A DNA stretch of 64,000 nucleotides, taken from Mytilus californianus (lineage: Eukaryota > Mollusca > Bivalvia > Mytilida > Mytilidae). Of this stretch, positions 39,101 to 54,100 are shown in pieces. Position 1 is the stretch's first letter. Each line of letters opens with the position of its first letter. The stretch covers positions 59,232,318 to 59,296,317 of the forward strand of contig NW_026262593.1 of NCBI RefSeq assembly GCF_021869535.1, read 5' to 3'. A program made the translations under genes and the position numbers. Below the pieces are notes generated by a model. That model was not told where the DNA came from. It saw nothing but the letters and a program-made list of their open reading frames with translations, and searched no databases.

Positions 39101-42100
39101 GCTCGGTACTTTCAGTCATGGTTCATTGACTTTGAATATTTTGCATAACTTGCATGATAAAGTATTCCTATTTTAATTTCAAAATTTGCATTTTTCTATC
39201 GAAATACCAAAAAGGCGAGACATATCTCTGTGTTAACAGTTTATTGTGATAAAAAGTGTTGCTGGAACTAAAAAGGACTGATGACAAACTATTAGTATTT
39301 TATATCAAGTCTGCTGTGGGTGTATTTATTTTGCATGTTAATTCCTAAAAAACATCTTGTCTTGGTGTTTTTAACAGAATTGCTGTAGATCTTAAGATTC
39401 AGAGAGAAAAAACAAAGTAAAAAAAAAAATGAAAACAACACTTTATAAATTTCCTGCGTCTGAAGCATTTTTGGGATTTGTCTCCATGAGGAACACTCAA
39501 AGCTGAATATTTGAAAGTATAAGAATCGAAACAGTTGAAGAGCTATATGACCAAAAAGGACCTAAAAAAAACAACTTCTGTATTGATTTGTTTTTGCATA
39601 TATGTTAATATGTTTTATCGCTATGGGATTTGAATTCCCTCTTACCATAGAAAAATCTTCCTTTGATTATTTTCATCTGGTTTCATTTTCGTGATAGAAG
39701 GAGCTGTTAAAAATGTAATCTTACGTCCATCATATTACTGTGTCTACAATCATTTTAATGTACCTGTTCACTTTTCATTCGCCCGTTTACGGGACGTATT
39801 ATGGTATACCGTTGTCCGTCTGTCGTCCACATGTTGGACAATAACTCAAAAACGCTTAAGCCAATTTGTATGAAACTTTGGTGAATTGTTTATATCTATT
39901 GCAGTGAGCTCTCTTTCAATTTTATAAATTTTAGATTTTACGTTTCTGAGTTATGGGGTTTTATTCATTAAAAAAGGGGGATTTTTCCAGTTTTCGAACA
40001 ATAACTCAAAAGTGCTTTGAGCAGTTTTCATAAATCTTTGGTGACTGGTTTGTATATATTAAAATAACCTCCCTTTAGTTTTTTATAAATTTCTGATATG
40101 ACATTGAGGAGTTATGGAACTTTGTTCTTTGAAAAAGCTATGGGCGTATAATGAGCTCATAGCGCAGCTCTTTATTCATCTTTCCATGTTCAGCATGCTT
40201 CAGCTTCATCATGCGGTGACTGGAGTAGCCCTTGGTATCATTTGTAATAATTTGTAATGACAGCATGTAAATAAATTATTTATTCACCGAATAGGAATTA
40301 AATATTATTCATCAAATTCATTCAAAAATGTGTATATGTTCTACTTTTTAGATGGAGAATATTATATAACATTGAGAGCACTCAATGAGGTACAATTTGG
40401 AGGTCCACTGGCTACAACGGTCTGTCATACAACACCACTAACAGTAGACAATTCACCTCCGTTGGTTTGGGAGGTTTATGATATTCAGTATAATGAAGAC
40501 ACCTATAACCTTACTGCAAAACAAAATTCCAGGTAAAATTTGTCACAATCTTGATTAAAATCAGATATTTCACTTCCCAGCAGACATTTGACGTTGTATA
40601 AAAATCATTTCGACGTCAGACCCTAAAGTCGGGCCTACGTTAGATTTTGGTTGTATATGAAATTTTTTAGACGTCAAAAACTGACGTCTACCCAACGTCT
40701 TGACAAACGTCCTTTCAACGTCTGTACAGTGTAGTTACAACATCAGTACAGCGTTGGTACAACACCAGATCAACTAGCAAGATGAACCTGAATAAGGATG
40801 TTCCACGTCTGTACAACGTCCTAACAACCACCATTAAACCTCTTTAAATATCTTTAGATGTCTGTACAATGTCTAATCAACGTCCTAACAACCACCATTT
40901 AACCTCTTTAAATATCCTCAGATGTCTGTACAACGTCTAACAACGTCCTAAAAACCACCATTAAACCCCTTTAAATATCCTCAGATATCTGTACAAAGTC
41001 AAATTAACATCATAACAACAACCATTTAATCGCTTTAAATATCCTCAGATGTCTTCAGAGCTAATTAAGGACCAAATTAAATCCTTATTAACGTTCTTAA
41101 GGTAGATTGGGTGTCTAAATTATAATCCATAGAATTTTTTAATAATTTGCCAAAATGTAGTTTATATCATGCTTTTTAAAAAAAAAAATAAAAAGAATGG
41201 GTCACGGGGCTTATTTTCACGCTACAGGTTGTGCAAAATTGACAGATTTTGTATAGATTATGCATGGAAAACCCAATTTTCTGCCATAAAACGAAAACTA
41301 CACCATAGAATTTTGAGATAAAATATGAGAAGATAGCTCTAATAGTAAGCTTTCAGATAAGAAAAAGAAAAAATGGGGTCACGGTACCCGTTTTCTTGCT
41401 ACATAATAAAATAGGTAAATTCCTAACACATTCTATTATAAAAGTAACTTTATCTGAATTATCTGCCCTTACATTTGAGTTGCCTCCCCTTATGTGGCAA
41501 AGTTGGAAAAAATAGAATCAAACAAAAGTTTTCTGTTTTTCTGTAAAATACAACCATAAATATGATAAAATATGTCATTTTCTCTATTGAAATGAAAATT
41601 CTTACACATGAATTACCTACTACTCTCAAAATTTGCACCTTTTATTAAAGATCTAGACCGATTGTTTTCTTGTATTTCAAAATCCAAGATGGAGGAAGAC
41701 ACCCTATCTACCTTAAATTGGACACTTAAGGCAATGAAACAATAATTCATTCAAGTTAACGTCCTGTCCTGAATAAGTGCGTCAACATCTTTAAAACCTC
41801 AGAAATTCATTCCTGCCAACAAAGGTTGGTAACCTTATAATTCAGTGCTGGTGGACATGTCTTCACAACTACTTAGCAATTTGCTGTTAACCAGGGGTTC
41901 AAAAACGCTCGCATTGTCCGGGCTTGGCCAGTATTTTTGACTTGATATGCAGAGCCTGCAGTGGACATATAAGGTTTTGTTAAGTAAATATAGGAAAAAA
42001 CAACAAATATCAACTAGCTAGGGTCTAAAAGTCAGTGTCACTGTGGTATAACATGTATAATAATAAACTTGTCTTACAAGTATTTATGAACTCAAATAAT

Positions 42101-45100
42101 CTTTTTTTTTTTTTGTATTGGGGAGGGTGTCACTGTGAGTGGGTGTGTTGTCTCAATTATTTGTAATTATACCATTATCTCAGGGCTTACACTACTTCAG
42201 ATCATAGGGAGAAGTGACTTCTATAAAGGGCTATATGTATCTTTTTTATACTGTTCAAGTCATAACCGAGTATACAATTAAAGTAACAGTTCAAATATCA
42301 TAGCTGTCAGGGGCGTTTCTATGATATTTGAATCAAATCTTTTTGGACCTTTTTTGCTAAAAAACATAAAATAATTGTGAAGTGCACTAATGTAACAAGA
42401 TTAGCAGATTACGATAGGTTTTTTTTTTTAAAAGGGGGGGGGGGGGGGGGGGTGTGTACGCCCATTACGCCCTCACCTGGACCCAATATTCTTCTGTCAG
42501 ATGTGCCATTCATGGGTCCGTAGTCATTATCCTTAGAATCCGGATGTCATTCATAGCTGGTCCTTTCCCGAATACGACCAGTAGTTTGTACAAATATTTC
42601 AATGACGGACGAGAAAATTTACAAAATTAAACGATGTCTGAAACGCTATTTGGAAGGGAATATGACGTATTTAATGCACTGAATGAATTACAAATTTACT
42701 CAAGGCAACTTTCATCACTTCTAATGGGTAAACAAACTTATTTTGCCGACATTTAAAATGGTTTGAAGTACGCTCTCGCGGGGTATACCATGTCAATAGT
42801 AATATGGCTTTGAAATTACGATACTGATTGTTAAAAGGGTTGGCAAAGTTGATTTTTATTTTCTTTCAAATCGAAGGTCCGTCAGGCGTAGCTAGTAACA
42901 AAAATGAAAGTCCGATTGCAATAGTGGAAAGTCACGGACCACAGACCACCGCTAATTTGAACCCCTGAATGGGTAAACAAACTTATTTTGCCGACATTTA
43001 AAATGGTTTGAAGTACGCTCTCGAGGTGGTATACCATGTCAATAGTTATATGGCTTTGAAATTACGATACTGATTGTTAAAAGGGTTGGCAAAGTTGATT
43101 TTTATTTTCTTTCAAATCGAAGGTCCGTCGGGCGTAGCTAGTAACAAAAATGAAGGTCCGATTGCAATAGTGGAAGGTCACGGACCTCGGACCACCGCTA
43201 ATTTGAACCCCTGATCATACATTGCAAACACAGATCAATGATGGAAAATATAAAAACAAATTTTCAAATTATCTTGAAATATCACCGAGATCTTGACAGT
43301 CACTCATCTTGAGAAACAATAATGCACCACAAGCACTGAGATCTTGACATTCACTCATCTTGGGGAAACAATCATGCACCGCAAGCACTGAGATCTTGCC
43401 AGTCACTCATCTTGAGATACAATAATTCCCCACAAGCACCGAGATCTTGACACTCACTTATCTTGGGAGAAAATAATGCATCACATGCACCGAGATATTG
43501 ACAGTCACTCATCTTGAGAAACAATAATGCACCACAAGCACAGAAATCTTCACACAGTCACTCTGAGATCTTGACTGTCATAATGCCCCACAAGCACCTA
43601 GATCTGTACAATCACTCATCTTGGGAAACAATAGTTAATGCACCGCAAGTACTGAGATCGTGACAGTCACTATAATGCACCACAAGCACCAAGTTCTTGA
43701 CAAAAATTTGCTGTGGTCACACATGTTTCTTATCTGCACATTACTTCACCGATAACATGTTGGAATACATGCTGTGAGTGTCAGCTAGAGTAGAACGAAA
43801 TTGTTTGTTTGAAATGTATTTCAAGGTAAAAAATTCAATCTTTGACTTTTATTTACATCAACATATAAGAACGAAATTTTATCATTTGAGCATTACTTAG
43901 GTGAACTTTAATAAGCCATAAAGGTGTTATAAATAATTACTTGCCAGATGAATACATTCTTCTGTTTCATCAGATATTCCATGATCTATTATGAATCCAT
44001 CCTCCATGTATCTGCAATGATAGAATTTTGAAGAAGTCGTTACAAGTTGAAAAACTTGTGTCTAATTCATTTGTCCATTTTGAATTTATGCTTTTTATCA
44101 AATCACTGTTCATAATTTTTAAAAATAAGTACGTTCTTTTACCCATTTTTCAATATATAAGTCAAATATATCTTAAGGTCACCTTTCTGCAGAAATATGA
44201 CAGACTATGTGCATAATTATAAATCATATCTGATCCGAGTTCTGATCTACACAAATCACTTAAACTCATTCTTGCGAATAATTACAGCTACAATACTGTT
44301 TACACTAAATTATCATATATCTATTACTAAAGCAAACAATAAATGAAAATTATACTTACTTTGCACTTTTTACAGCAACTGAAAACTAAGTATGTATATC
44401 AAACGTCGAAGAAATTGTTGTAATCAAATATTGGCGCACATAAATTTGAAATGTTGGCCTCATATGCATGCGCCAATTGAAATCAAATCTGTTTGTGATT
44501 ACAATATTTTACTTCGAAATTTTTTTGAAGTGATTCATTAACTTTTATCATGTCAATAATTTGAAGATTTTTATACATTAGCAAAAGTAATGATTGAATT
44601 AATGCGAAAAACATCAGTAAACCAATCTTAATAAAAAGTTGCGTGCCTGCTGAGTATATATGTCCGTGTACGTGTGATTTTGATATTTTAGATTAATTTA
44701 GACGTCCAACAGACATTTGGAATCCGACGTTGTGTTGACGTTGTATAAGGTCGCGACCAAAAACCAAGGTTATATAGACGTCATTCTATAACGTCCGACA
44801 GACGTTTGCAGTTCGACATTGTACTGACGTTGAATTTAGGTCGCTGACGTTGCGACCTATTTTCAACCAAATATCCACGTCTTTACAACATCGGGTGCCT
44901 GCTGGGTTTGCTCTGTTAGATGTTTGTCACTGCTTGTGTAAGATCTGTATTATACATCTCATATAAAAGGGCATGGTTTCCAAAATGGTCGTATTTTCTG
45001 TTCATGTCCTGTAAAATTTATTTTTGACCAGCTGATGTACTGCTGAAGCTGACCTCAAATGTTGATTTCCCACTTTAACATAAATCAGAAATAAAAATTG

Positions 45101-48100
45101 AGGTTTAGGCAACCTTTTACCCTATCACAGATAAACTTTTCTGGTCTTAAAAGGGACATTTAAAGTAATTACTATAAAAACAAGCCCTACTTAAATACCC
45201 ACTCGTGAGTACTGGCTGTGCGAGGGCCTTATAGCCAGTCAAGGTCGTTATACACACCCATCAGTATCATACCAACTCACCAAAATACTTATTACTTTCA
45301 AGGTAAGTTGGTTGTCAGCTGAGATTTACTTGTTGGCCTGACAGTTAAACTGTATAGGTTGCACTTATACTTGTACGGCTAAAACTGTGCCACTTTTACT
45401 ATGAAGTTTGGTAAAATTTATATCCTAGAATGGAAAGTTCATATGCACTACTATTTTTTTTCAGAGGTCAAAACATAGATTTCCCTTTTTAGACCTGAAG
45501 ACTACATGTTCACCAATTTAGGGAGGGAATTTGGAATATGGGGGAGGGAAGTGGGAGTATAGGGGAGGGAAGTAGGAGTAAGAGGGGAGGGAAGTGGGAA
45601 TTGCTAACCCCCCTGTCCAACCCCTCACCTATAGTAATTGGACAACAACCAATCTTTTTGAAGTTGTTTAACTGGTTTGCATATAAATAATTTTATCAAT
45701 AAGTGAGTGATTTTATCAAAGAAATATTTTAAATGATTAAATGATGAAATTAAAAAGGTTTATAAGTGAAAAAATTGAAAGAACCAAGTTCCACGTCTGC
45801 ATAAGTACATGTAGGTGCATATGTGTGAAATCTTATCTTTTGTAAATTTCAATTATTTACTTGAAGAAATAATGTGAAGTGAACTACTTTTTAAAAACTA
45901 GATGGGGCTTGACAAAAATACATTAGAAAACGTATTACAAAAGTAAAGTTTCTTCTTTGTATGTTATTGTGATAATAAAAAATAAAGCGCAAATGTAATA
46001 TTGACCCAAGCCAATCAAATGTAACACCTATTGTATTATTTACAACATATTTAATTTGGACAATGTATCTTTAATACAAACAATTGTTTTCATAATTGTA
46101 AAATTATTGTTATTTTGAAATAGCACTGATGTATGTATGGACTTAGATCTATCAACTATTAATATATAATGATTAATTCCTAAAGGCTACATTGTGTGTT
46201 AAATTTAAACTTATCTCCACTTCATACAAAAAGACCAGTTATTTGCAATTGTGTGTTGATATATTTTGTAAATATCACGAATTACATGTAAATGCAGGAG
46301 AATTCATTTGCAATACCTAATTTGTGAAAATATGTACAAATGCAGTATATGTCAATGAGACAGCAACCCAAACATGCATAAAAACAAGACATTATTAACT
46401 AGCATTGCAAATCAAATTTGATAATTTCAACTTTTGACTTTTTAGAACTGTGTCAAAAGTTATATGATACCAAGTGCTACTATACAAAAAAAAATTAAAG
46501 GAAGACTGACCACACCATTGTAGTTTGTACATTGAAAATATTGAATAGACAAACAAAATTCTGAACACTACACAGAAAACCAAAGAATAACCATAATTAA
46601 CTTATGATATCGAATGTAATTATCTCTTTTACTTACAGTGATCCACATTCAGGATTAGACTACAATGATGTATGCTTAGGGAGAACAAGACGGGATTGCT
46701 TGGAAATGAGATGGACAAGATTTGCTGTTACACCAAATATCTCACTTGTTAGATTTTTAACTGATGGAGTTCCAGTTTGGGTAAAAGTCAGAGCTGTCAA
46801 CAGAGGTATAATTCCCATTAAGTTTAATATATATGCATGTGTTGATCGATATAAATGCCTTCAGACTTGAAAAAAAGATGTCCATCTCACAAGAAAGTTA
46901 TTTGCCCAAATGTCTGTCCAAATATATGTACAATTCTTACATTTAAGACAGTAGAATTATTTTTAAAACATCCTGTATTTACTTCACTATAGTTTAATTT
47001 CTGAAATTTGGTTTCAGGGTTTATATAAGTCGGCTATACCGTGTGATGTGTTTTCAGATTGATCACTCAACAACTTCCTGTTTACCGAACACTTACATCA
47101 TTTTACACAACACATCCAAGTTGAAAATTTTGTCACATTTTTCTCAGGAACTACATTACAAGGATTTCTGAAATTTGGTTTCAGTGTTTATATAAGTCAG
47201 CTATGCCATGTGATGCGTTTTCAGATTCATCACTCAACAAATTCCTGTTTACCCTCAAATATTTGGGCTGGGGGTATCATCAGTGAGCAGAAGCTAGCAG
47301 TTTCACTTGTTGGTATTCTGTTGCACATGACCTGAAATTTTGCAACTCTTGACCTATTGACATTATACAAAAATGACTTCTGCTTTGTGGCAACAGACTT
47401 TCTTTCTTCTGTAATGGTGGACAAATAACAATAAGGTGAATATAAAAAACTTAATACTTTTTTTATCCACTGAGGATTAACCAATTCAGGGTCAATGTTT
47501 AAGGTCTTTGGATGGCATTAAAACTTTGTTATGCATCAACCTTAACCAAAAGTGCATTAATGGTTTAACTAGACAAGACCATACATCATATTTAGTTTTA
47601 CATGTATGTTCAAATTTTAAGGGGAAATGATTATAGATAGAAAAAGCAGTAAATTGTTTAAAGTAGTTAACCATAAAGTTATGGTCAAATCAACATGAAA
47701 CTTAGTACTCATCTTTATTGATTATGATGTGAACTTTTTACAATATATATCAAATTAGTTTTTGAATCCAGGTTTCGTGGTTCACTGTACATGAAAATGC
47801 AGGGCATACATAGCGTCTTATGAACATGTATTTCAAAATATATTCTATTTATTTAGATCTATTATTTGTTTAAAATTGTATTCTATTTGTTTGGAACTAT
47901 AGTCGGGTGTTTTTTTGTGCAGTTGACTTGCGTACTATTGGCATTGCTGACTCAGCCATTATTGTTGACAAGACTCCACCTAATGCAGGAGTTGTAATGG
48001 ATGGTCCTATTTATGGTGAAGATTTAATGTACACCAAGTATTCTGACAGGGTAAATTTAACATATATAAAGCATATTAATTTTAATTTAATGCTGACAAC

Positions 48101-51100
48101 ATTGATTATTTCATACAGTTCTAGTTTCATCTTTCTACAAAAGGGCCTGCAATGAGGTTGTGAGTTGGAATCCAACTCAAGGGTACTCTGGCTTCCCCCA
48201 CCATAAAAACCTGGGAGCCATGATATAGCCAAGAGTGCTGAAAGTGGCATTCATTACAGCTCTTTTATAAAAGCATGCAAAGCAAACCTTTGATCAACTT
48301 GCTTGCTATGTTTGTTTAGATGTTTGTAAACAAAAGTTAGGTAGTCTGTTTCAGTCTGTTTACTATATAATGGAATTTGATTGGACAATAAACATTAACT
48401 TCATTGCATGTCAATTTTTATTGTCCAATCAAATCCCAGTATATATAAAACAGACTGAAACTCCGCCTTCCTATTGTTTGCAAACATCCAAGCAAACATA
48501 GCAAGCAAGTTGATGAAAGGTTTGCTTTGCATGCTTTTATAGAAGAGCTGTAAACACAATCAATCGATCCGTTTTACAAACGTATGAACTGCAAATACAG
48601 AAATATTTTGCGAGCATTTATTATTATACTTGTTGAACAGTTGATAAAAATGTGAGATTAATAATTGTGATTTGAAATGCTACATACAAATAATGCTATC
48701 AAAAATTAAAATGTGAGTTTTTATTTTTGCTAAACCTATCTTGTTGCAATTTTCAAAATAATAAAAACATCACAAAAATTTGTTAATATTATGAATATGA
48801 CTATGATTAAAATATATGTTTCCAAGTTTCTTTTCAGATTTGTGCCAACTGGTTACATTTCTATGACCCAGAGTCTGGTATTGGATTGTATTTGGTCAGT
48901 GTTGGATCTATCAAACAGATAAATGTGACAGACATTGCTAACTTGACAGAATACAGCAGGAAAACTCATGAAGCTTGTGTAGAGCTAACTCCTGAAAATT
49001 ACCTGGAACATGGACATACTTATTTCACCACTGTATGGGCATTTAATGGAGCTGTCAATCAGAGAAATGTGTCGGCCATTTCAAATGGAGGTATAAGATA
49101 TATAAATTGTAGAATTTATAAATTTGATACATAGAATTTTAATGTCAGAAATCACCATAGACCTTTTGCTGACAATCTCAGTGTAATTAAATTTACATTT
49201 CTTCTGACTTTATATTTTTTAAACCCCACTGTAAGAGCTTTGGCTGTATTGCAATTACCTTGTTTGTCCGTCCAACAAATATTTGTTATACTTGACAGTG
49301 ATGAACTGTAACGTGTGAGCACTTTTGGGAACTGTTAGACACCTACTTCCTGTTATCAGAAAATTTAAATTAAAAGTGAGAGTATGCTTAGCACTACAAC
49401 ATGTGCAACTTTATTTTTATTATGCAATATATTACAAATTTTATCATTTTTGTAATTAACAAATTGTCTCTAAATGATAATTACAAAGAAGACTGTCAGA
49501 AAAAGGAAAACAGTATCAAAATGTATTTTACTAACAAGAAATTTACACCACCTTGCAGTTACTGTTGATCTGACAAAACCTGTTCCTGGAGATGTTGTTG
49601 ATGGAAATAAGACAGGGTTTGAAGATGTCCAGTTCTCTGGTAGTGCAGCTAAGGTAGAGATTCAGTGGAAGAATTTTTATGATCCAGAATCAACGATCAG
49701 ACAATATGATGTTCAAGTTCAGGCAGCAGGGTATGTTTATAATTATTAAACCGTTTCAACATTTTTGAAGGCTAAGTGAAGATGTATAAATATGCAAAAC
49801 AAGTTGCTTTCTTTAAAAAAAAGAAAAGCAATACGTGAACCCAAGACCGCTGACTGATCACCAAAAAGTTGTTGCTGAATTTTTGTTTGCTTTTGAATTG
49901 AAATAATTGACTGTGAATAGAATCAGATAATGATGATGTTAAAACACCTTTATTAAAAATATGTAACTGTGTGTAGATTCTTGCACAAGTAAGTTGAAAG
50001 CAATGTTGGATAGTTGTGAATAGAAAAGTGTATTTATATAGCTACTATTTGAATAAACATTTTAAGGCTCGACTATTCTATTTATTACTTGGGAGTGAAC
50101 ATCATTTTTTCATAATTGCAAATCCCAGTTTCTACAAACCGGATGTCTAATGCAAATTGCACAAACCAATCGCAATATAAATTTAAGCACTCAGTTTACT
50201 TTATAATCTGGATGCATTTATTTCATCTATCATATCTTCATATTTTGTTTCCTGGATGCCTTTAATGTTCTCAACTCATTATTGAAGCTGCCTGTACTCA
50301 TGGTAGATGTTGTATAGGTAAATTTAAAGTCCAATTTCCATGTGAAGTGAAACCCTGTGGCATGCAAATTATAAGAAGGTTTCTTATATTTTTCTTGAGA
50401 GTATAGCACACCAGCTTCATTGGGATCTCTTATATAGAGACTTATTTTGGTCTCATAAAACATCTCAAATTTTAAGGATTTCCTGATTTTTCTTAAATCA
50501 TTCAAATATTCTACAGGAATTTTGAAGAATATCTTATTTTCAGAAGTTTTATGAATACCTGAACATACTCTCAAAAGAACTAATTTATATAAAAAGATAT
50601 GTAGTAATAAAAGGATAACAGGATTAAAATGGTGTACGCTAGACACGAGTTCAGTCTACAAAGAATCATCAGTGACGCTCGAATAAAAAAGTTAAAAAGG
50701 CCAAATAAAGTACGAAGTTAAGTAATCTGTTCCTTGGGTAGAAAATCCTTAGCATTTCGAAAATGTCTAAGTTTATAATAGGACAGTGACTCAAAAAAGA
50801 AAACAAACGAGAAACAGCTAGAGGTCAGAATACCATAAGTAATGATGACCGTGCTTGAAAGTCATATGTCAAGCTCTTACTGCTGTGTCCTGAATTTAGA
50901 TAAGAAAAGCGAAAATTCACATTCAGGAGTGAAATTAATATTTATGCATGCACGTGGTATTTTTGTGCAAGAAATAGTAAATAGAAAGTATACGCACTGA
51001 TACTCTGGATAAGAATACGCATTTTTGTAATCACATATATTAATCTAATAGTTGAATTCGGATGTCGAACTACCTACCTCAAGTGTTTTGACTCCCGATT

Positions 51101-54100
51101 CATTGAATTTTATCCGGAATTTTTGTGAATGCAAACCGATGTGTGCGTGTGAACAGGGTGATGTATAATGTGATTGAATCAAGATGTGTAGGATAGCTAG
51201 TCAACACAATGAATACAATTTTCAAAATCGTACCATAGTACAAATATATAGATGCTATAAGGCTGAAATATTAAAACAAACAAACAAACAAATGAATTGA
51301 AATTTTATAAATAACATACATTCCTGTTAGTGATTTTTTTCGGAAAATTTAGAATATAATATCAATAAACACAAACGTCAAGTATTTACGGATGGACATT
51401 TTATTTATCAAATCAATCTCTTTTTAAAGTTTAACATTTCTTTATATGAATATATATCGATATACAAAATATAAGCAGAGACTTATAAATCTATACTAAA
51501 ACAGTATAGACTAATTAACATTATCTATATCATTAACGGAAAGCTTAATACTAAAATATATGATAAAAGAGATGATTTTTCATTTCCTATCGTTAATTAT
51601 CCATTTTTAGATGGTGACGTTCCCTTGTCACCATCTTACGGTGTTTATATATCTCAACTTGTACGATTCGCTCGTGTATGTAACAATGTTTTAGATTTTA
51701 ACGAGAGAAATTTATGTATTACTGAAAAATTATTACACCAGGGTTTTCGATATCACAAACTAGTCAAAACATTTACTAAATTTTATCATCGGTATAAGGA
51801 CATCATTCGTAAATATAGCTCAACATGCAGACTTCTTATACGTTCAGGTATTTCACATCCAATTTTTTATGGAAATATTCTTTATAAAGCACAAAAATGT
51901 CAGTATTCACCTCTGAAACTAACAAAACCTTTAAATAGACTTATTAAGAAGGGATATAGTTACGATACTGTTGTCAGGTCATTAAAGATTGCATATTTTG
52001 GCGTTAATATTGATTCACTTATAGGGTCTTTGCATCGGCACTAAACACATTTATTTAAAAACCAGTTGTTGGCATGACACGGGTTATGTTCTTCTCATAT
52101 ATGTTATGATGGTATGATACTAAACCCCTAACGGGAAGGATTGTGCCTGATATTCATATGATGAAGACATAATCTTTCAATCAGTTTAATTGAAGTCTGG
52201 AGCTGGCATGTCAGTTAACTGCTAGTAGTCTGTTGTTATTTATGTATTATTGTCATTTTGTTTATTTTCTTTGGTTACATCTTCTGACATCAGACTCGGA
52301 CTTCTCTTGAACTGAATTTTAATGTGCGTATTGTTATGCGTTTACTTTTCTACATTTGCTAGAGGTATAGGGGGAGGGTTGAGATCTCATAAACATGTTT
52401 AACCCCGCCGCATTTTTGCGCCTGTCCCAAGTCAGGAGCCTCTAGCCTTTGTTAGTCTTGTATTATTTTTAATTTTAGTTTCTTGTGTACAATTTGGAGT
52501 TTAGTATGGCGTTCATTATCACTGAACTAGTATATATATTTGTTTAGGGGCCAGCTGAAGGACGCCTCCGGGTGCGGGAATTTCTCGCTGCATTGAAGAC
52601 CTGTTGGTGGCCTTCTGCTGTTGTCTGTTCTGTGGTCGGGTTGTTGTCTCTTTGACACATTCCCCATTTCCATTCTCAATTTTATTATGATAGTAATTAA
52701 ATTTTGTTATGATTATTGTAAAATATTAATAACGTTTTTAACTCACCGGGAACCGAAGGGCCCCATGTGAGCTTATGCCATCACTTGGCGTCCGTCGTCT
52801 GTCGTCTTCTGTAGTCGTCGTCTGTCGTCGTAAACTATTTCAAAAATCTTCTCCTCTGAAACTACTGGGCCAATTACCTTCAAATTTTAACTAAATGTTT
52901 CTTAGGGTATCTTGTTTATAAATTGTATCCCAAGTTTGTATCCATCGACAAACATGGCCGCCATGGCTAAAAAAAGAACATAAGGGTCAAATGCAGTTAT
53001 TGGCTTATATCTCAAAAACTAAATCTTTTAGAGCAAATGTGACATGGGTAAAATTGTTTTATTGGTCAAGATTTATCGGCCCTGAAATTTTCAGACAAAT
53101 TGAACAACCCATTGTTGGGTTGCTGCCACCGAATTGGTAGTTTTTAAAAAAAATTTGCAGTTTTTTGTTATTATTTTGAATATTATTATAGATATATATA
53201 AACTGTAAGCCGCAATAATGTTCAGCAAAGTAAGATCTACAAAAAAGTTAATATGACCAAAATTGTCAATTGACCCCTTAAGGAGTTATTGCCCTTTAAA
53301 GACAATTTTACACAATTTGTTCATCAAGTTTGTTAACATTTAAAAATCTTCTCCTCTGAAATGCAGGTGAGCGATTCAGGCTCTTGAGAGCCTCTTGTTT
53401 GTGAGATGCAAGGATTTAAAATCTGTGTGAATTGAAACCATGCAAGTATTTTTTTCATTCACGAACGTTTAAAATTTAGGTATTTAACTAACTTTGGGTA
53501 TGCATCCCTGCTCATTGGTGCTCATACATTGCATATAATTTTCATAAATGTAATGACTATTCAAACCTGTGAGACATAATGCACATATATGACAATTTTA
53601 ATTATATTCTATTCAGAATAAATTCAGTCTCAGTTTAAACTTAATAATGAATATTCTCTTGATCTGGTAGTATCTATTAATGAAATTAGATATTTTTGAC
53701 AGAAAAATCCTTTTGTTTGATTATCTGTCTGCTTTCCGACCACTGTGTTTTCGACCTAAGATACATGTTTTGCCTCTAAAATTTGTATTGCTACTTGGTT
53801 AAAAAATTCAGCGGATTGATTTTCTTGAGAAAAAAAATATTTTTATCTTGTGTTTAGAATATATAATTTATTAATTAATAATAACATTACATGTATGTTT
53901 CATTATAATATGTTATTTTGATTGGCCAACAGCAATCTCGCATCATTCTGAAATTAACCTTCATTTCAAAATTTCAAAATGAAATGTAACATTCATGACG
54001 ACACAAGCTTCCACAATAAAGTGCACAGGTAAATAAAAGAAAAACTTGAAAGAAATAAGAAATCGTGTTTTCATGATCCTAGCAAAAAAATGTAATTATA

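Larger units (their letters stand above)
40576..44906. mobile_element. 4.3-kb CCCAGCAG-ended element with ACGTC/ACGTT repeats and nested insertions
   Basis: Left CCCAGCAGACATTTGACGTT and right ...CAACATCGGGTGCCTGCTGGG are inverted. Both subterminal regions are rich in GACGTC/AACGTC words, with degenerate tandem copies of ACGTCCTAACAACCACCATT at 40800-41060. It contains a TTAA element, a hAT-like element and a minisatellite. No transposase ORF seen. Termini and minisatellite ends recall Rehavkus-type elements (uncertain). Confidence 0.6.

Noticed and set aside
38491-39155. CRISPR-like array
   Set aside because: The whole 166-167-bp unit is repeated, without the short-repeat/unique-spacer pattern, and the context is a eukaryotic intron.
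41892-43213. 8-bp target-site duplication expected for a hAT element
   Set aside because: The flanks (CTGTTAAC left, ATCATACA right) do not match, so the hAT assignment rests only on the terminal motif.
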